Shown: piece by piece, positions 51,048-58,096 of the stretch | How positions within the stretch are numbered: position 1 is the first letter of the stretch | Layout: every line of letters starts with the position of its first letter | Source: Macrococcus sp. 19Msa1099 | GTDB taxonomy: Bacteria > Bacillota > Bacilli > Staphylococcales > Staphylococcaceae | Length of the DNA: 64,000 nt | Direction of reading: 5' to 3' | Assembly: GCA_019357535.2 (NCBI GenBank) | Contig: CP079955.1 | Span: 930,001 to 994,000, forward strand | Notes under the pieces: model-generated | The model's database searches: none | What the model was told of the DNA's origin: nothing | Seen by the model: the letters and a program-made list of their open reading frames with translations, nothing else | Program-made: the position numbers and the translations under genes

Positions 51048-51166
51048 ATAATCACCTATCTTCCTAAAAATATAATCCCTATTGTAAGATAATTAAGAAA
51101 ATTTATCAAGAAAAAGTTTTAATGCGTTTATGCTTTTAAACGTTAAAGTATAAATGCGAGTAAAAA

Positions 51167-51205
51167 CTGGACTATGAAAATAAGTGTTGACTCTTCGTAG
51201 TCCAG
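51167..51205 (-). terminator. Terminator of the cobW-rpmG unit
   Basis: CTGGACTA pairs with TAGTCCAG; on the - strand a run of T follows (A-run at 51162-51166). It closes transcription coming from rpmG. Confidence 0.7.
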
Positions 51206-51223
51206 AAAAATTGTTAATAATTA

Positions 51224-51373
51224 TTATTTTGTCTCACGGTGTAAAGTGTATTTTTTTAATCTTGGACAGTATTTCATCAATTCAATACGCTCAGGATTAT
51301 TTCTTTTATTTTTCTTCGTGATATAGTTTCTATCGCCACATTCCGTACAAGCTAAAGTAATATTTAATCTCAT
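51224..51373 (-). CDS. rpmG: 50S ribosomal protein L33, one zinc ligand missing
   Basis: A 49-residue protein that reads clearly as L33 ([18 protein letters not shown] then [24 protein letters not shown]). Cys9, Cys12 and Cys36 are present, but the fourth zinc ligand position (39) is Leu, so tight four-Cys zinc binding is unlikely. The gene lies 28 bases after the CobW GTPase stop on the same strand, without a terminator between, so it is likely coexpressed under the Zur box. That fits a low-zinc L33 paralogue. GGAG precedes ATG. Confidence 0.92.
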   Translation of the reverse strand: MRLNITLACTECGDRNYITKKNKRNNPERIELMKYCPRLKKYTLHRETK

Positions 51374-51401
51374 TTTGTTCACTCCTATAAATTTATTCTT
51401 T

Positions 51402-52595
51402 TTAGTCTAATATGATATCAGGATTTGTTTCTGCTACCGTAAACTGAGGCAGGGAATCATTAAATATTGTCCAGTCCATCTTCATTTCTTCGTCTGTTAA
51501 TAAACAGCGATCAAGGTCAGATACAATTTGCTGTTGATTCATTTCGATTCCGATAAAAACGATTTCAGTCTGGCGATCACCGAATGCATCCCATCTCTCC
51601 TTAAGTGTAGGATCTTCTATCATTTCCAGAGCTATCTCATCCGTACTTAACGTTGCAATCCATTCACCAGCACCTTGAATCTGCATCGAGTTACCTGCCT
51701 GGCTGATTAATCCACACATATCATTACGGGATGCCAACCAGAAGAATCCTTTTGAACGTATAACATCTAATGAAAAGTTTTCTAGGAAATGCATAAAACG
51801 TTCAGGATGGAAAGGGCGCTTTCTTCTATATACAAATGAGCCGATACCATACGCTTCAGTTTCCGGTGTATGCTCATCGTTTAATTCTTTTAACCATCCG
51901 GCACTTTGAGATGCTTTTTCAAAGTCAAATAACTTCGTGTTTAAAATTTTATCCATGTGGATTTTTGAGTGATCTGTCTCATAAATTAGTGCATCCGGGT
52001 TTAACTGATGGATTAATGCACGTAGTTCCTTAACATCTTCCTCATGCACTAAATCCGTTTTATTTAATAGAATAACATTTGCAAATTCAATTTGATCAAT
52101 TAATAAGTCAATGACTTCACGTGTATCATGCTCATCATTTGCCATCTGGCGTTCAAGCAGCGATTCACCTGATGCATAATCATCCCAGAATCTGTTCGCA
52201 TCAACAACTGTAACCATCGTATCTAACACTGTATTGTCACTTAAGTTTATACCTAGCACTTCATCGTTTAATGTTAACGTTTGAGCTACTGGTAAAGGTT
52301 CAGAGATGCCAGTAGATTCAATAACAATATAATCTAATTCTGAAGTTGTAATGAGCTTATTAATTTCAACCAGCAAATCTTCTCGTAACGTGCAACATAT
52401 ACAACCATTTTGTAACTGTATCATCTTTTCATCGGTACGTGACATATTTACTAGGTCAGCATCAACATTAATCTCGCACATGTCATTTACGATGACACCA
52501 ACGCGTTTGTCTTCGTTATTCATCAATATATGATTAAGCAATGTTGTTTTCCCGCTTCCTAGAAATCCGCTTAATACCGTAATAGGGACTTTCAA
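51402..52595 (-). CDS. CobW/COG0523-family GTPase, zinc metallochaperone
   Basis: A 397-residue GTPase of the COG0523 group (YciC/ZigA-like), thought to insert zinc into client enzymes during zinc shortage. Walker [10 protein letters not shown] (about 9-17), the metal site [11 protein letters not shown] (CxCC, about 63-73), a NKTD G4 motif and the CobW C-terminal domain are visible. TTG 52595 is preferred because GGAGGTTATAC precedes it. A Zur-like box begins about 14 bases upstream, next to the ribosome binding site. rpmG follows in the same unit. Confidence 0.93.
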   Translation of the reverse strand: MKVPITVLSGFLGSGKTTLLNHILMNNEDKRVGVIVNDMCEINVDADLVNMSRTDEKMIQLQNGCICCTLREDLLVEINKLITTSELDYIVIESTGISEPLPVAQTLTLNDEVLGINLSDNTVLDTMVTVVDANRFWDDYASGESLLERQMANDEHDTREVIDLLIDQIEFANVILLNKTDLVHEEDVKELRALIHQLNPDALIYETDHSKIHMDKILNTKLFDFEKASQSAGWLKELNDEHTPETEAYGIGSFVYRRKRPFHPERFMHFLENFSLDVIRSKGFFWLASRNDMCGLISQAGNSMQIQGAGEWIATLSTDEIALEMIEDPTLKERWDAFGDRQTEIVFIGIEMNQQQIVSDLDRCLLTDEEMKMDWTIFNDSLPQFTVAETNPDIILD

Positions 52596-52608
52596 ATGTA
52601 TAACCTCC

Positions 52609-52629
52609 AATTCGTAATCATTACGTTTT
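52609..52629. promoter_or_regulatory. Zur box upstream of the CobW gene
   Basis: AATTCGTAATCATTACGTTTT matches the Firmicute Zur consensus AAATCGTAATNATTACGATTT at 18 of 20 defined positions; its core CGTAATCATTACG is a perfect palindrome apart from the centre. Confidence 0.85.
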
Positions 52630-52740
52630 AATATGTTATCGCTTTTATGACCATTTGTAAAGTAAAAAATCAAAAAGATAATTCTTCAGATAATCTTGCT
52701 TCTATCTATTGCATTTGTAAATAAAGAAGTATAGAATATT

Positions 52741-52761
52741 AAAACGTAACGATTACGAAAT
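52741..52761. promoter_or_regulatory. Zur box upstream of the AdcA-like gene
   Basis: AAAACGTAACGATTACGAAAT matches the Zur consensus at 16 of 20 defined positions and lies 14 bases before the start codon, beside AGGAGATG. It is weaker than the other two boxes. Confidence 0.72.
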
Positions 52762-52774
52762 AGGAGATGATGAA

Positions 52775-53704
52775 ATGAAGAAGTATTTTTCACTATTAGT
52801 GGTAATGGTAGTGATGCTGTTATCAGCTTGTGGTTCAGCAGATACAGTTCAAAAGGAGGGTAAACTAAAGGTCTATACGACAGTATTTGCATATAAGAGT
52901 ATTATTGAGCAAATTGGTGGATCGCACGTTGAGGTGCAATCAATTTATCCGAAAGGAATCGATATCCATACTTTTGAGCCTACACAAAAAGATTCTTTAC
53001 GTGTAGCGAAATCTGATATCTTTATCTATTCAGGTAAAGACTTGGACCCGGTTGGTGCTAAGATTGCTAATATTGCAAAAGATAAAACTAAAGTCGTGTC
53101 ATTAGTACATGAAATCAAAGAATCTGATTTGCTTGCCAGTGAATCACATGAACATGGTGATGAACATGAAGATCATAATCATGGCGTACATGACCCGCAT
53201 ATATGGCTAGACCCAGTGTTTAATAAATCTTTTGCAAAGACGATAAAAGATGAGCTCGTTGCTAAAGATAAAAAGCATAAGAAGGCCTATGAAGAGAACT
53301 ATAACAAGCTGATCAAAGATCTTGATGCCATTGATAACAAGATGAAAGATATTGCGAAGAATAAAAAACATGATACGGTATATATCTCTCATGATTCATT
53401 AGGTTATCTTGAACACCGCTATGGATTTATGCAAGAAGGTGTATCTGGTATGAACAATGAAGAACCTTCCCAAAGTGATATTATCAATATGATTAATAAT
53501 ATTGAAAAGTCTAAAGCATCGGTGATTTTATATGAGCAGAATATACCATCCAAAACGACAGATATTATTAAGAATAAAACGAATGCAAAAACGGTAAGGT
53601 TTCACAATATGGCTGTATTAACAAAAGACGATAAAGGGAATATTACGTATCAGCAATTAATGGAAGATAATGTCAAAGCTATTGATGAAGCTTTAAATAA
53701 ATAG
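52775..53704 (+). CDS. Zinc ABC transporter substrate-binding lipoprotein (AdcA/ZnuA-like)
   Basis: A 309-residue cluster A-I metal-binding lipoprotein. The signal peptide ends in the lipobox LLSAC (lipidated Cys19). A histidine- and acid-rich loop (about residues 127-145, [15 protein letters not shown]) followed by HDPHIWLDP is typical of zinc binders; further ligands are in [14 protein letters not shown] and near LYEQNIPS. A Zur-like box precedes it, and the zinc-free S14 gene follows 13 bases after its stop. Permease and ATPase genes of the importer are not in this window, so they must be elsewhere. Confidence 0.92.
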   Translation: MKKYFSLLVVMVVMLLSACGSADTVQKEGKLKVYTTVFAYKSIIEQIGGSHVEVQSIYPKGIDIHTFEPTQKDSLRVAKSDIFIYSGKDLDPVGAKIANIAKDKTKVVSLVHEIKESDLLASESHEHGDEHEDHNHGVHDPHIWLDPVFNKSFAKTIKDELVAKDKKHKKAYEENYNKLIKDLDAIDNKMKDIAKNKKHDTVYISHDSLGYLEHRYGFMQEGVSGMNNEEPSQSDIINMINNIEKSKASVILYEQNIPSKTTDIIKNKTNAKTVRFHNMAVLTKDDKGNITYQQLMEDNVKAIDEALNK

Positions 53705-53717
53705 GAGGAGCGATATT

Positions 53718-53987
53718 TTGGCTAAAAAATCAAAAATAGCAAAAGAACTAAAAAGGCAGCAGCTGGTAGAACAATATAGAGAACAAAGAGCAACGTTGAA
53801 AGCTGCTGGAGATTACGTCGGTTTAAGCAAGTTACCAAGAGATTCATCACCTTCAAGACTTACGAACAGATGTCATATTACAGGAAGACCGCGAGGCGTT
53901 TATCGTAAATTCGGACTTTCTCGTATCGCACTAAGAGAACTTGCGCATAAAGGACAGCTACCTGGTATAAAAAAATCGAGCTGGTAG
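53718..53987 (+). CDS. rpsN: 30S ribosomal protein S14, zinc-independent form
   Basis: An 89-residue S14 of the longer type. Only one cysteine is present ([11 protein letters not shown]), so it lacks the two CxxC motifs of the zinc-binding S14. It ends [19 protein letters not shown], the standard S14 C-terminus. The TTG start follows AGGAGGAGCG. Lying directly behind the AdcA-like gene under a Zur box, it is expected to replace the zinc S14 during zinc shortage, freeing zinc for enzymes, as known for Bacillus S14 paralogues. Confidence 0.95.
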   Translation: MAKKSKIAKELKRQQLVEQYREQRATLKAAGDYVGLSKLPRDSSPSRLTNRCHITGRPRGVYRKFGLSRIALRELAHKGQLPGIKKSSW

Positions 53988-54003
53988 TACATGCTTAATT
54001 AGA

Positions 54004-54041
54004 AAGGTTAAGGCCATAAAAAGTCTTAGCCTTATTTTTAT
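54004..54041 (+). terminator. Terminator after rpsN
   Basis: AAGGTTAAGGC pairs with GTCTTAGCCTT with one mismatch and one G-U, followed by TTATTTTTA. Confidence 0.75.
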
Positions 54042-54106
54042 GTTATAATTTTTATTATGTCATATGTTTGATATAATAAAATGAAATTATGATCTAGGAG
54101 TAAACC

Positions 54107-54520
54107 ATGAAAGAAAAAATAACTGCATCACTTTTAATCACGACTGAAGATAAAATATTGATTCAAGACAATGGCAACAAGCGAATGAAATTACCAGGTG
54201 TCGTAAAAAAAGGTCAATATACAATTAAACAGACTGCTGAGCAATTTGCGCGTAAGTTAAATAAAGAAATCAAAGTAGGAGGTATCTTGTTTGTTGTTGA
54301 GGAGAAAAAGCCGTTTAAAGGATTGATTTTTGAGACGATGGTTAATGATACTGCTTTTGTTTTCAATACACGCAATCAATCTGAATTTAAAGTAAGACAT
54401 CCATATGCGTGGCTTGATTTTGATTACCTCGATCAGCTTGATATCGCTGATGAATTAAAACAGCTGATTATATCCAATCAAGTGATAAAATCAAGTGTGC
54501 CCTTAATCAATCTACATTAG
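54107..54520 (+). CDS. Degenerate Nudix-fold protein
   Basis: A 137-residue protein shaped like a Nudix hydrolase: the strands ASLLITTEDKILIQD and the MKLPG turn match, but the Nudix box is broken. After LPG, the glycine and glutamates are lost (VVKKGQYTIKQTAEQFARKLNKE stands where GGxxExGE...REUxEE is expected), so metal-dependent hydrolysis is unlikely. It may be a binding protein or regulator. It starts after CTAGGAG and is followed by a VOC gene after eight bases. Confidence 0.7.
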   Translation: MKEKITASLLITTEDKILIQDNGNKRMKLPGVVKKGQYTIKQTAEQFARKLNKEIKVGGILFVVEEKKPFKGLIFETMVNDTAFVFNTRNQSEFKVRHPYAWLDFDYLDQLDIADELKQLIISNQVIKSSVPLINLH

Positions 54521-54528
54521 GAGATATT

Positions 54529-54909
54529 ATGAAAAGTTACTGGTTAAATTTTGCTGTTACTGATGTTGAACGTGCTCTAAACTTTTATCGTAATATCGGA
54601 TTTGAAATCATTGATGAACGAAGTAACAATGAAACATTAGGTGCCTTTAAAATTGGTGATAATACGATATGTATATTTAAGCAGGATATACTTGAGCAGT
54701 TTATGCAGACACCATTAAAAGGTTACGCTGATCACCCTGAGATTATCATTTCCTTTGATCTGCCTGAAAAACACAATGTCGATGAGTTATATGAACGTAT
54801 TGTTCAGTCGGGCGGAAATGCAGTAAGTAAGCCTACGGTAAAAAATGGTTATTATGGGTTTATATTCACGGATCTTGATGGTCATTATTTCAATGTGATG
54901 GTAATGTGA
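54529..54909 (+). CDS. VOC-family (glyoxalase/bleomycin resistance-like) protein
   Basis: A 126-residue vicinal-oxygen-chelate protein with two beta-alpha-beta-beta-beta modules (WLNFAVTDVERALNFYRNIG, then GYYGFIFTDLDGHYFNV). Members bind metals or hydrophobic drugs, or act as lyases; the actual function is open. The motif DLDGHYFNV near the end is typical. It shares a short transcription unit with the degenerate Nudix gene and the small membrane gene. Confidence 0.82.
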   Translation: MKSYWLNFAVTDVERALNFYRNIGFEIIDERSNNETLGAFKIGDNTICIFKQDILEQFMQTPLKGYADHPEIIISFDLPEKHNVDELYERIVQSGGNAVSKPTVKNGYYGFIFTDLDGHYFNVMVM

Positions 54910-54917
54910 GGTAATTT

Positions 54918-55163
54918 ATGTATAAGAAAATTGTAATATTAATTTTTACCGCAAGTATTCTGCTGTTATATTTTCTTCCTTCGATACACGGAAGGGGACA
55001 GATTAATCTCTATGTCCGCCTGCTGCTTTATGTTCTTACACTTCTTGGTTTATACATGAGTATGCTGATTGGACATATAAAGATGCGAATGCTCTATACT
55101 GGATTATTTGTATTGTTGACGGCAATAATATTGTTTATGCATACCTTTAATATATGGATATAA
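54918..55163 (+). CDS. Small membrane protein with three predicted helices
   Basis: An 81-residue hydrophobic protein: helices about 4-20, 31-53 and 58-80. No known motif is seen. GAGGTAATTT precedes ATG and the gene starts eight bases after the VOC gene, so it is likely cotranscribed. It ends before a strong bidirectional terminator. Function unknown. Confidence 0.65.
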   Translation: MYKKIVILIFTASILLLYFLPSIHGRGQINLYVRLLLYVLTLLGLYMSMLIGHIKMRMLYTGLFVLLTAIILFMHTFNIWI

Positions 55164-55190
55164 TAGACTTTGATAACGGTTAAATACGAT

Positions 55191-55248
55191 TAAAAAGAAG
55201 AGAAGATGACAGGGAATATTAATTTCTCGTCATCCTCTCTTCTTTTTA
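55191..55248. terminator. Bidirectional terminator between the Nudix/VOC unit and zinT
   Basis: A long stem (AAAAAGAAGAGA then GATGAC, paired with GTCATC then TCTCTTCTTTTT, one bulge) with A- and T-run arms overlaps the zinT stop codon. Confidence 0.88.
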
Positions 55249-55950
55249 ATGTGCCAGCATTTCTTCTTGTATTTCTCTAGCAGATAGGTCATCAGGATAG
55301 TATGTTGGCCAGTTTTCAAGTTCTTTTAGGAGTGCTTTACGATCATCCCCCATATAGATATGGAAATGAAGTGCACGTTCAGGAGCGATGATATGATCGC
55401 TGAACTGCACATAGTTGGGTGCCTCATTATCTCCATATACTTTTTTGAATATGTATCTAACGCCGCGATTTCCTTTTTCATAAGTCAGAATCTCTTTGCC
55501 ATCATATTCATACTTAGCACGATGTTTTTTATTTTGTTTTGTAAAGATGATGTCTTTTTCACCAATTTTGATATGGGCGACATCAGTCTCGTATCCTTTA
55601 TTATAGTATTCCTTTACTTCTTTCTTCGACTTATTCTGATCTTCCGCTTTATGTTCGAATACTTTATCAAGAGATCCATCTTTTAAGAAGGGATACACAG
55701 ACTGCCAGTCACCTTCCCAGTCTGTTAACCGCCTGTCTTTTACAGCGTCATCTTCAAAATACCCTTCGTAGATTTTTTTGTCTGAATCTGTCAGATGATG
55801 TTCATGTTTGTGACTATGTACCTGTTTGTCTTTATGATGTTCAATCTTCTGTTCTTTTTTTACAGCTGCTTTATCTTCAGTGGTGTCACTACATCCAGTG
55901 AGCAATATAGCAAGTGAGACAGTTGTACCGATAATCAATTGTGTTTTCAT
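55246..55950 (-). CDS. zinT: ZinT/YodA-like zinc-binding lipoprotein
   Basis: A 234-residue lipoprotein. The signal peptide has lipobox LLTGC (lipidated Cys20). A histidine-rich linker follows (EHHKDKQVHSHKHEHH, about 36-51), then a ZinT/YodA domain (about 60-230) with its hallmark LTDWEGDWQSVYPFL, and HFHIYMGDD with histidines expected to bind zinc. In other bacteria ZinT hands zinc to the AdcA/ZnuA importer. A near-perfect Zur box lies just upstream, so it belongs to the same zinc-starvation response. The domain often appears fused to AdcA; here it is separate. Confidence 0.9.
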   Translation of the reverse strand: MKTQLIIGTTVSLAILLTGCSDTTEDKAAVKKEQKIEHHKDKQVHSHKHEHHLTDSDKKIYEGYFEDDAVKDRRLTDWEGDWQSVYPFLKDGSLDKVFEHKAEDQNKSKKEVKEYYNKGYETDVAHIKIGEKDIIFTKQNKKHRAKYEYDGKEILTYEKGNRGVRYIFKKVYGDNEAPNYVQFSDHIIAPERALHFHIYMGDDRKALLKELENWPTYYPDDLSAREIQEEMLAH

Positions 55951-55960
55951 ATGTATTCTC

Positions 55961-55981
55961 CAATCGTAATTATTACGATTT
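55961..55981. promoter_or_regulatory. Zur box upstream of zinT
   Basis: CAATCGTAATTATTACGATTT matches the Zur consensus at 19 of 20 defined positions, the best of the three boxes, just upstream of the - strand zinT start. Confidence 0.9.
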
Positions 55982-56073
55982 AAATATTACTTCAACCCAC
56001 ATGATTCGTCAATGGTAAATTTTAAATTTATGGTAGAATGAATTTAAATATATTGAAAGAGGAATTTGTCTAT

Positions 56074-56214
56074 ATGAAACTAACTTTGATTTTTAGCTAT
56101 GTACTGCTATTATTTGTCTTAAGATATGGATTCCAAATATTGAATGATCAAGTAACGCTTCTGCTACTGATTGGTGGATTAGCATTATTCGGATTTTCAA
56201 ACAGAAAAAAATAG
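56074..56214 (+). CDS. Small membrane protein of 46 residues
   Basis: The ATG at 56074 follows GAAAGAGGA by about 10 bases. The product has two hydrophobic stretches (LTLIFSYVLLLFVLRYGF and VTLLLLIGGLALFGF) and ends SNRKK. Codons are regular and the stop lies at the start of a hairpin shared with the convergent PspC gene. No family is recognised; treat as a probable small-protein gene. Confidence 0.5.
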   Translation: MKLTLIFSYVLLLFVLRYGFQILNDQVTLLLLIGGLALFGFSNRKK

Positions 56215-56241
56215 AGCAGGGTGAAGGCTTCCAGCTCTATT
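56204..56241 (-). terminator. Terminator of the PspC-domain gene
   Basis: On the - strand ATAGAGC pairs with GCTCTAT with partly paired interior, followed by TTTTTTTC. Confidence 0.7.
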
Positions 56242-56450
56242 TAGTAGTTATCCAGAACATCTGTATCTTTTGGCATAAATAAGGCGAGTAGGATATAGAT
56301 TGTAAATGTAGGTATATTCGCTGTAAAAAATGAGACTAAAATGAATGTGATTCGAACTACTTTAGAATCAATATTAAAATATTCACTAATACCACCAAGA
56401 ACTCCAGCAACATAGCGATCAGTTGTTGACCTTGTAAGACGTTTTTTCAT
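56241..56450 (-). CDS. PspC-domain membrane protein
   Basis: A 69-residue PspC-domain protein: KKRLTRSTTDRYVAGVLGGISEYF (split at about residue 20), then IDSKVVRITFILVSF and a second hydrophobic segment TFTIYILLALFMPKD. PspC proteins act in the membrane in envelope-stress responses, usually with PspA/LiaI-type partners. AAAGGAGTG precedes ATG. No other psp/lia gene is nearby. Confidence 0.88.
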   Translation of the reverse strand: MKKRLTRSTTDRYVAGVLGGISEYFNIDSKVVRITFILVSFFTANIPTFTIYILLALFMPKDTDVLDNY

Positions 56451-56572
56451 TATCTATCACTCCTTTTTTTAAATATAGCAAATAGATGTAGATTATTCCA
56501 ATGATATACTAAAATGTTTAACATATAGTATTATGGGTATAGTAAAGATAGATTATTTAAGGGGATAGTAAC

Positions 56573-56641
56573 ATGGAAACAACAGAGAAGAAAAATGAAA
56601 AAGATATACTTGAACAAGTTAAAACGATATTAGGCAAGTAG
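56573..56641 (+). CDS. Possible 22-residue peptide
   Basis: ATG at 56573 is preceded by GGGGATAG at a good distance, and the peptide METTEKKNEKDILEQVKTIL(GK) looks like a charged amphipathic helix. A long hairpin follows 20 bases after the stop. The frame is short enough to occur by chance, and no clear promoter is seen, so confidence is low. Confidence 0.3.
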   Translation: METTEKKNEKDILEQVKTILGK

Positions 56642-56660
56642 GATCCAATTGATAAATAAT

Positions 56661-56718
56661 ATTACAACACCCGAGCCAGTTAGAAAAGTTTTATTCTAAC
56701 TGGCTCGGGTGTTGTGAT
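56661..56718. repeat. Long perfect inverted repeat (25-bp arms)
   Basis: ATTACAACACCCGAGCCAGT... pairs with its complement over 25 bp (one G-T pair) around an 8-base loop. It is unusually GC-rich for this genome in the middle. No T-run follows on the + strand; on the - strand TAATATTATTT follows, so it could end lexA transcription. It may also be a copy of a dispersed palindromic element. Confidence 0.75.
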
Positions 56719-56765
56719 ATTGGTATTAAAAATTATATACATGTAGCAAAACGTATGGCCTAATA

Positions 56766-57386
56766 TTAAAATTCTCTGAATAGACCTACAACTTTACCAA
56801 GAACAGTGACTGAATCAAGGTAAAGCGGTTCCATTGTCAGATTCTCGGGTTGTAGACGGTAACGATTATTTTCTTTGAAAAAGCGTTTAACTGTCGCTTC
56901 ATCTTCATCTGTCATCGCAACGATAATATCTCCATTTTCTGCGATGGACTGTCTTCTTACAATTACTTTATCTCTATCAAGAATGCCCGCTTCAATCATA
57001 CTTTCCCCAACGACTTCTAAAATAAATATGTCACTGTTATGGCTAGAAGTGAAGTGTGCAGGTAATGGAAAGTATTCTTCAACATTTTCGATTGCAGTAA
57101 TCGGGACCCCTGCAGTAACCTTTCCGATAACCGGTACATGAATTGTAGCCTCAGAATAATCTTGTGAATTTTCACCGTGTATAATCTCAATGGCACGGGG
57201 CTTCGTTGGATCTCGTTTAATATAGCCTTTTTCCTCGAGACGAGAAAGGTGGCCGTGCACAGTCGAACTTGAGGCAAGTCCGACAGCTTCTCCAATCTCT
57301 CTTACACTCGGTGGATATCCTTTAGTTGATACAATATGTTTTAAATAATCATATATCTCTTCTTGTCTTTTAGTGAGTTCTCTCAT
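56766..57386 (-). CDS. lexA: LexA repressor
   Basis: LexA represses the SOS genes until RecA filaments trigger its self-cleavage. The 206-residue protein has the winged HTH (about 1-65, [22 protein letters not shown]), the Ala-Gly cleavage site in [10 protein letters not shown], catalytic Ser in [10 protein letters not shown] and Lys in [12 protein letters not shown] 57386 (product MRELTKRQ) follows AAGGAG; three further upstream codons are unlikely. Its own promoter (TATAAT at 57419-57424 on the - strand) overlaps one LexA box, showing autoregulation. It is divergent from sosA. Confidence 0.97.
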   Translation of the reverse strand: MRELTKRQEEIYDYLKHIVSTKGYPPSVREIGEAVGLASSSTVHGHLSRLEEKGYIKRDPTKPRAIEIIHGENSQDYSEATIHVPVIGKVTAGVPITAIENVEEYFPLPAHFTSSHNSDIFILEVVGESMIEAGILDRDKVIVRRQSIAENGDIIVAMTDEDEATVKRFFKENNRYRLQPENLTMEPLYLDSVTVLGKVVGLFREF

Positions 57387-57444
57387 TTTAAACACTCCTT
57401 ATATGTGGTGTTACACGTATTATAGCATACACGTTCGCATGTAA

Positions 57445-57458
57445 CAAACATTTGTTCG
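57445..57458. promoter_or_regulatory. LexA box at the lexA promoter
   Basis: On the - strand CGAACAAATGTTTG matches CGAACRNRYGTTCG at 13 of 14 positions and overlaps the lexA -35 (TTGTTA), 17 bases from the -10. Confidence 0.88.
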
Positions 57459-57466
57459 TATTTTTA

Positions 57467-57495
57467 TTGACATAGAACACACGTTCTGATAAAGT
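57467..57495 (+). promoter_or_regulatory. sosA promoter with LexA box in the spacer
   Basis: TTGACA and TAAAGT with a 17-base spacer; the LexA box AGAACACACGTTCT (57474-57487, complete 12-base core) fills the spacer, so bound LexA would block RNA polymerase. Confidence 0.85.
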
Positions 57496-57502
57496 GTGAA
57501 TA

Positions 57503-57516
57503 CAAACAAATGTTCT
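57503..57516. promoter_or_regulatory. Third LexA-like box before sosA
   Basis: CAAACAAATGTTCT has one core mismatch to GAACRNRYGTTC and lies right before the AGGAGG of sosA, adding a second operator to that gene. Confidence 0.75.
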
Positions 57517-57530
57517 AGGAGGAATTTGAT

Positions 57531-57752
57531 ATGACCGTTAGAATTTCTAAGGAATTTATACTATATTGTATCTTGTTTTTAATGATTACGCTTTTTTCGG
57601 TACTTTATATAGAACAATCGCAAGCTATTTATTATAATGAAGCACCTGGATTTACCGAACAGATAGGAGAACAAGACAATGGCAGATTACCGCATTCCGA
57701 TTCTTATCATGATCCTGTTTCCAATGGTGAGGTACTTGGTGTTGTAAATTAA
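57531..57752 (+). CDS. sosA: SOS-induced cell division inhibitor SosA
   Basis: A 73-residue membrane protein divergent from lexA, the position and size of staphylococcal SosA (functional analogue of YneA). One N-terminal membrane helix (about 10-28, ILYCILFLMITLFSVLYIE) is followed by an extracellular tail of about 45 residues rich in acidic and polar residues. In staphylococci SosA halts division after septum start until DNA is repaired and is removed by a membrane protease. Two LexA boxes control it. Assignment is by context and topology; the tail is only loosely conserved. Confidence 0.88.
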   Translation: MTVRISKEFILYCILFLMITLFSVLYIEQSQAIYYNEAPGFTEQIGEQDNGRLPHSDSYHDPVSNGEVLGVVN

Positions 57753-57836
57753 TTAAAATATTTAATGTATTATGAGTGTAGCCAGTTGGTTTCACTCGTT
57801 TTTTTTGGTATCTTTATAATGAAAGGAATGAGAGTT

Positions 57837-58073
57837 ATGCTAGATGAAAATAAGATGAAGAGAATTAATGAACTAGCTCAGAAGAAAAAGACAGCAGGTC
57901 TTACGGAGGAAGAAGGTAAAGAACAGACTTTATTACGTAAAGAATATTTACAGTCCTTCAGACAGTCTTTCAAGAAAACGATTGAGAACACGACCGTCAT
58001 AGACCCTGAAGGTAATGATGTAACACCTGACAAGGTGAAAGACATTCAAAGATTAAATAATATCAGAAAATAA
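57837..58073 (+). CDS. DUF896 protein (YnzC-like)
   Basis: A 78-residue highly charged helical protein of the DUF896/YnzC family. The signature [20 protein letters not shown] (about 6-25) and [20 protein letters not shown] are clear. ATG 57837 follows AAAGGA; longer starts reach into the region between sosA and this gene. In Bacillus the yneA-yneB-ynzC genes are SOS induced; here only the sosA and DUF896 genes remain, with no recombinase-like yneB between them. The function is unknown. Confidence 0.9.
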   Translation: MLDENKMKRINELAQKKKTAGLTEEEGKEQTLLRKEYLQSFRQSFKKTIENTTVIDPEGNDVTPDKVKDIQRLNNIRK

Positions 58074-58096
58074 ATTTTGTAGATGGGAGCATTTAT

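Larger units (their letters stand above)
56451..56765. other. Intergenic region before lexA end
   Basis: These 315 bases hold no ordinary gene. They contain a 22-codon open frame with a decent ribosome binding site (56573-56641) and a very long perfect hairpin (56661-56718). The remaining bases are AT-rich and featureless to me. Confidence 0.55.

Noticed and set aside
57426-57439. A fourth LexA box around ACACGTTCGCAT
   Set aside because: Only the right half-site GTTCG is present; the left half does not match CGAAC.
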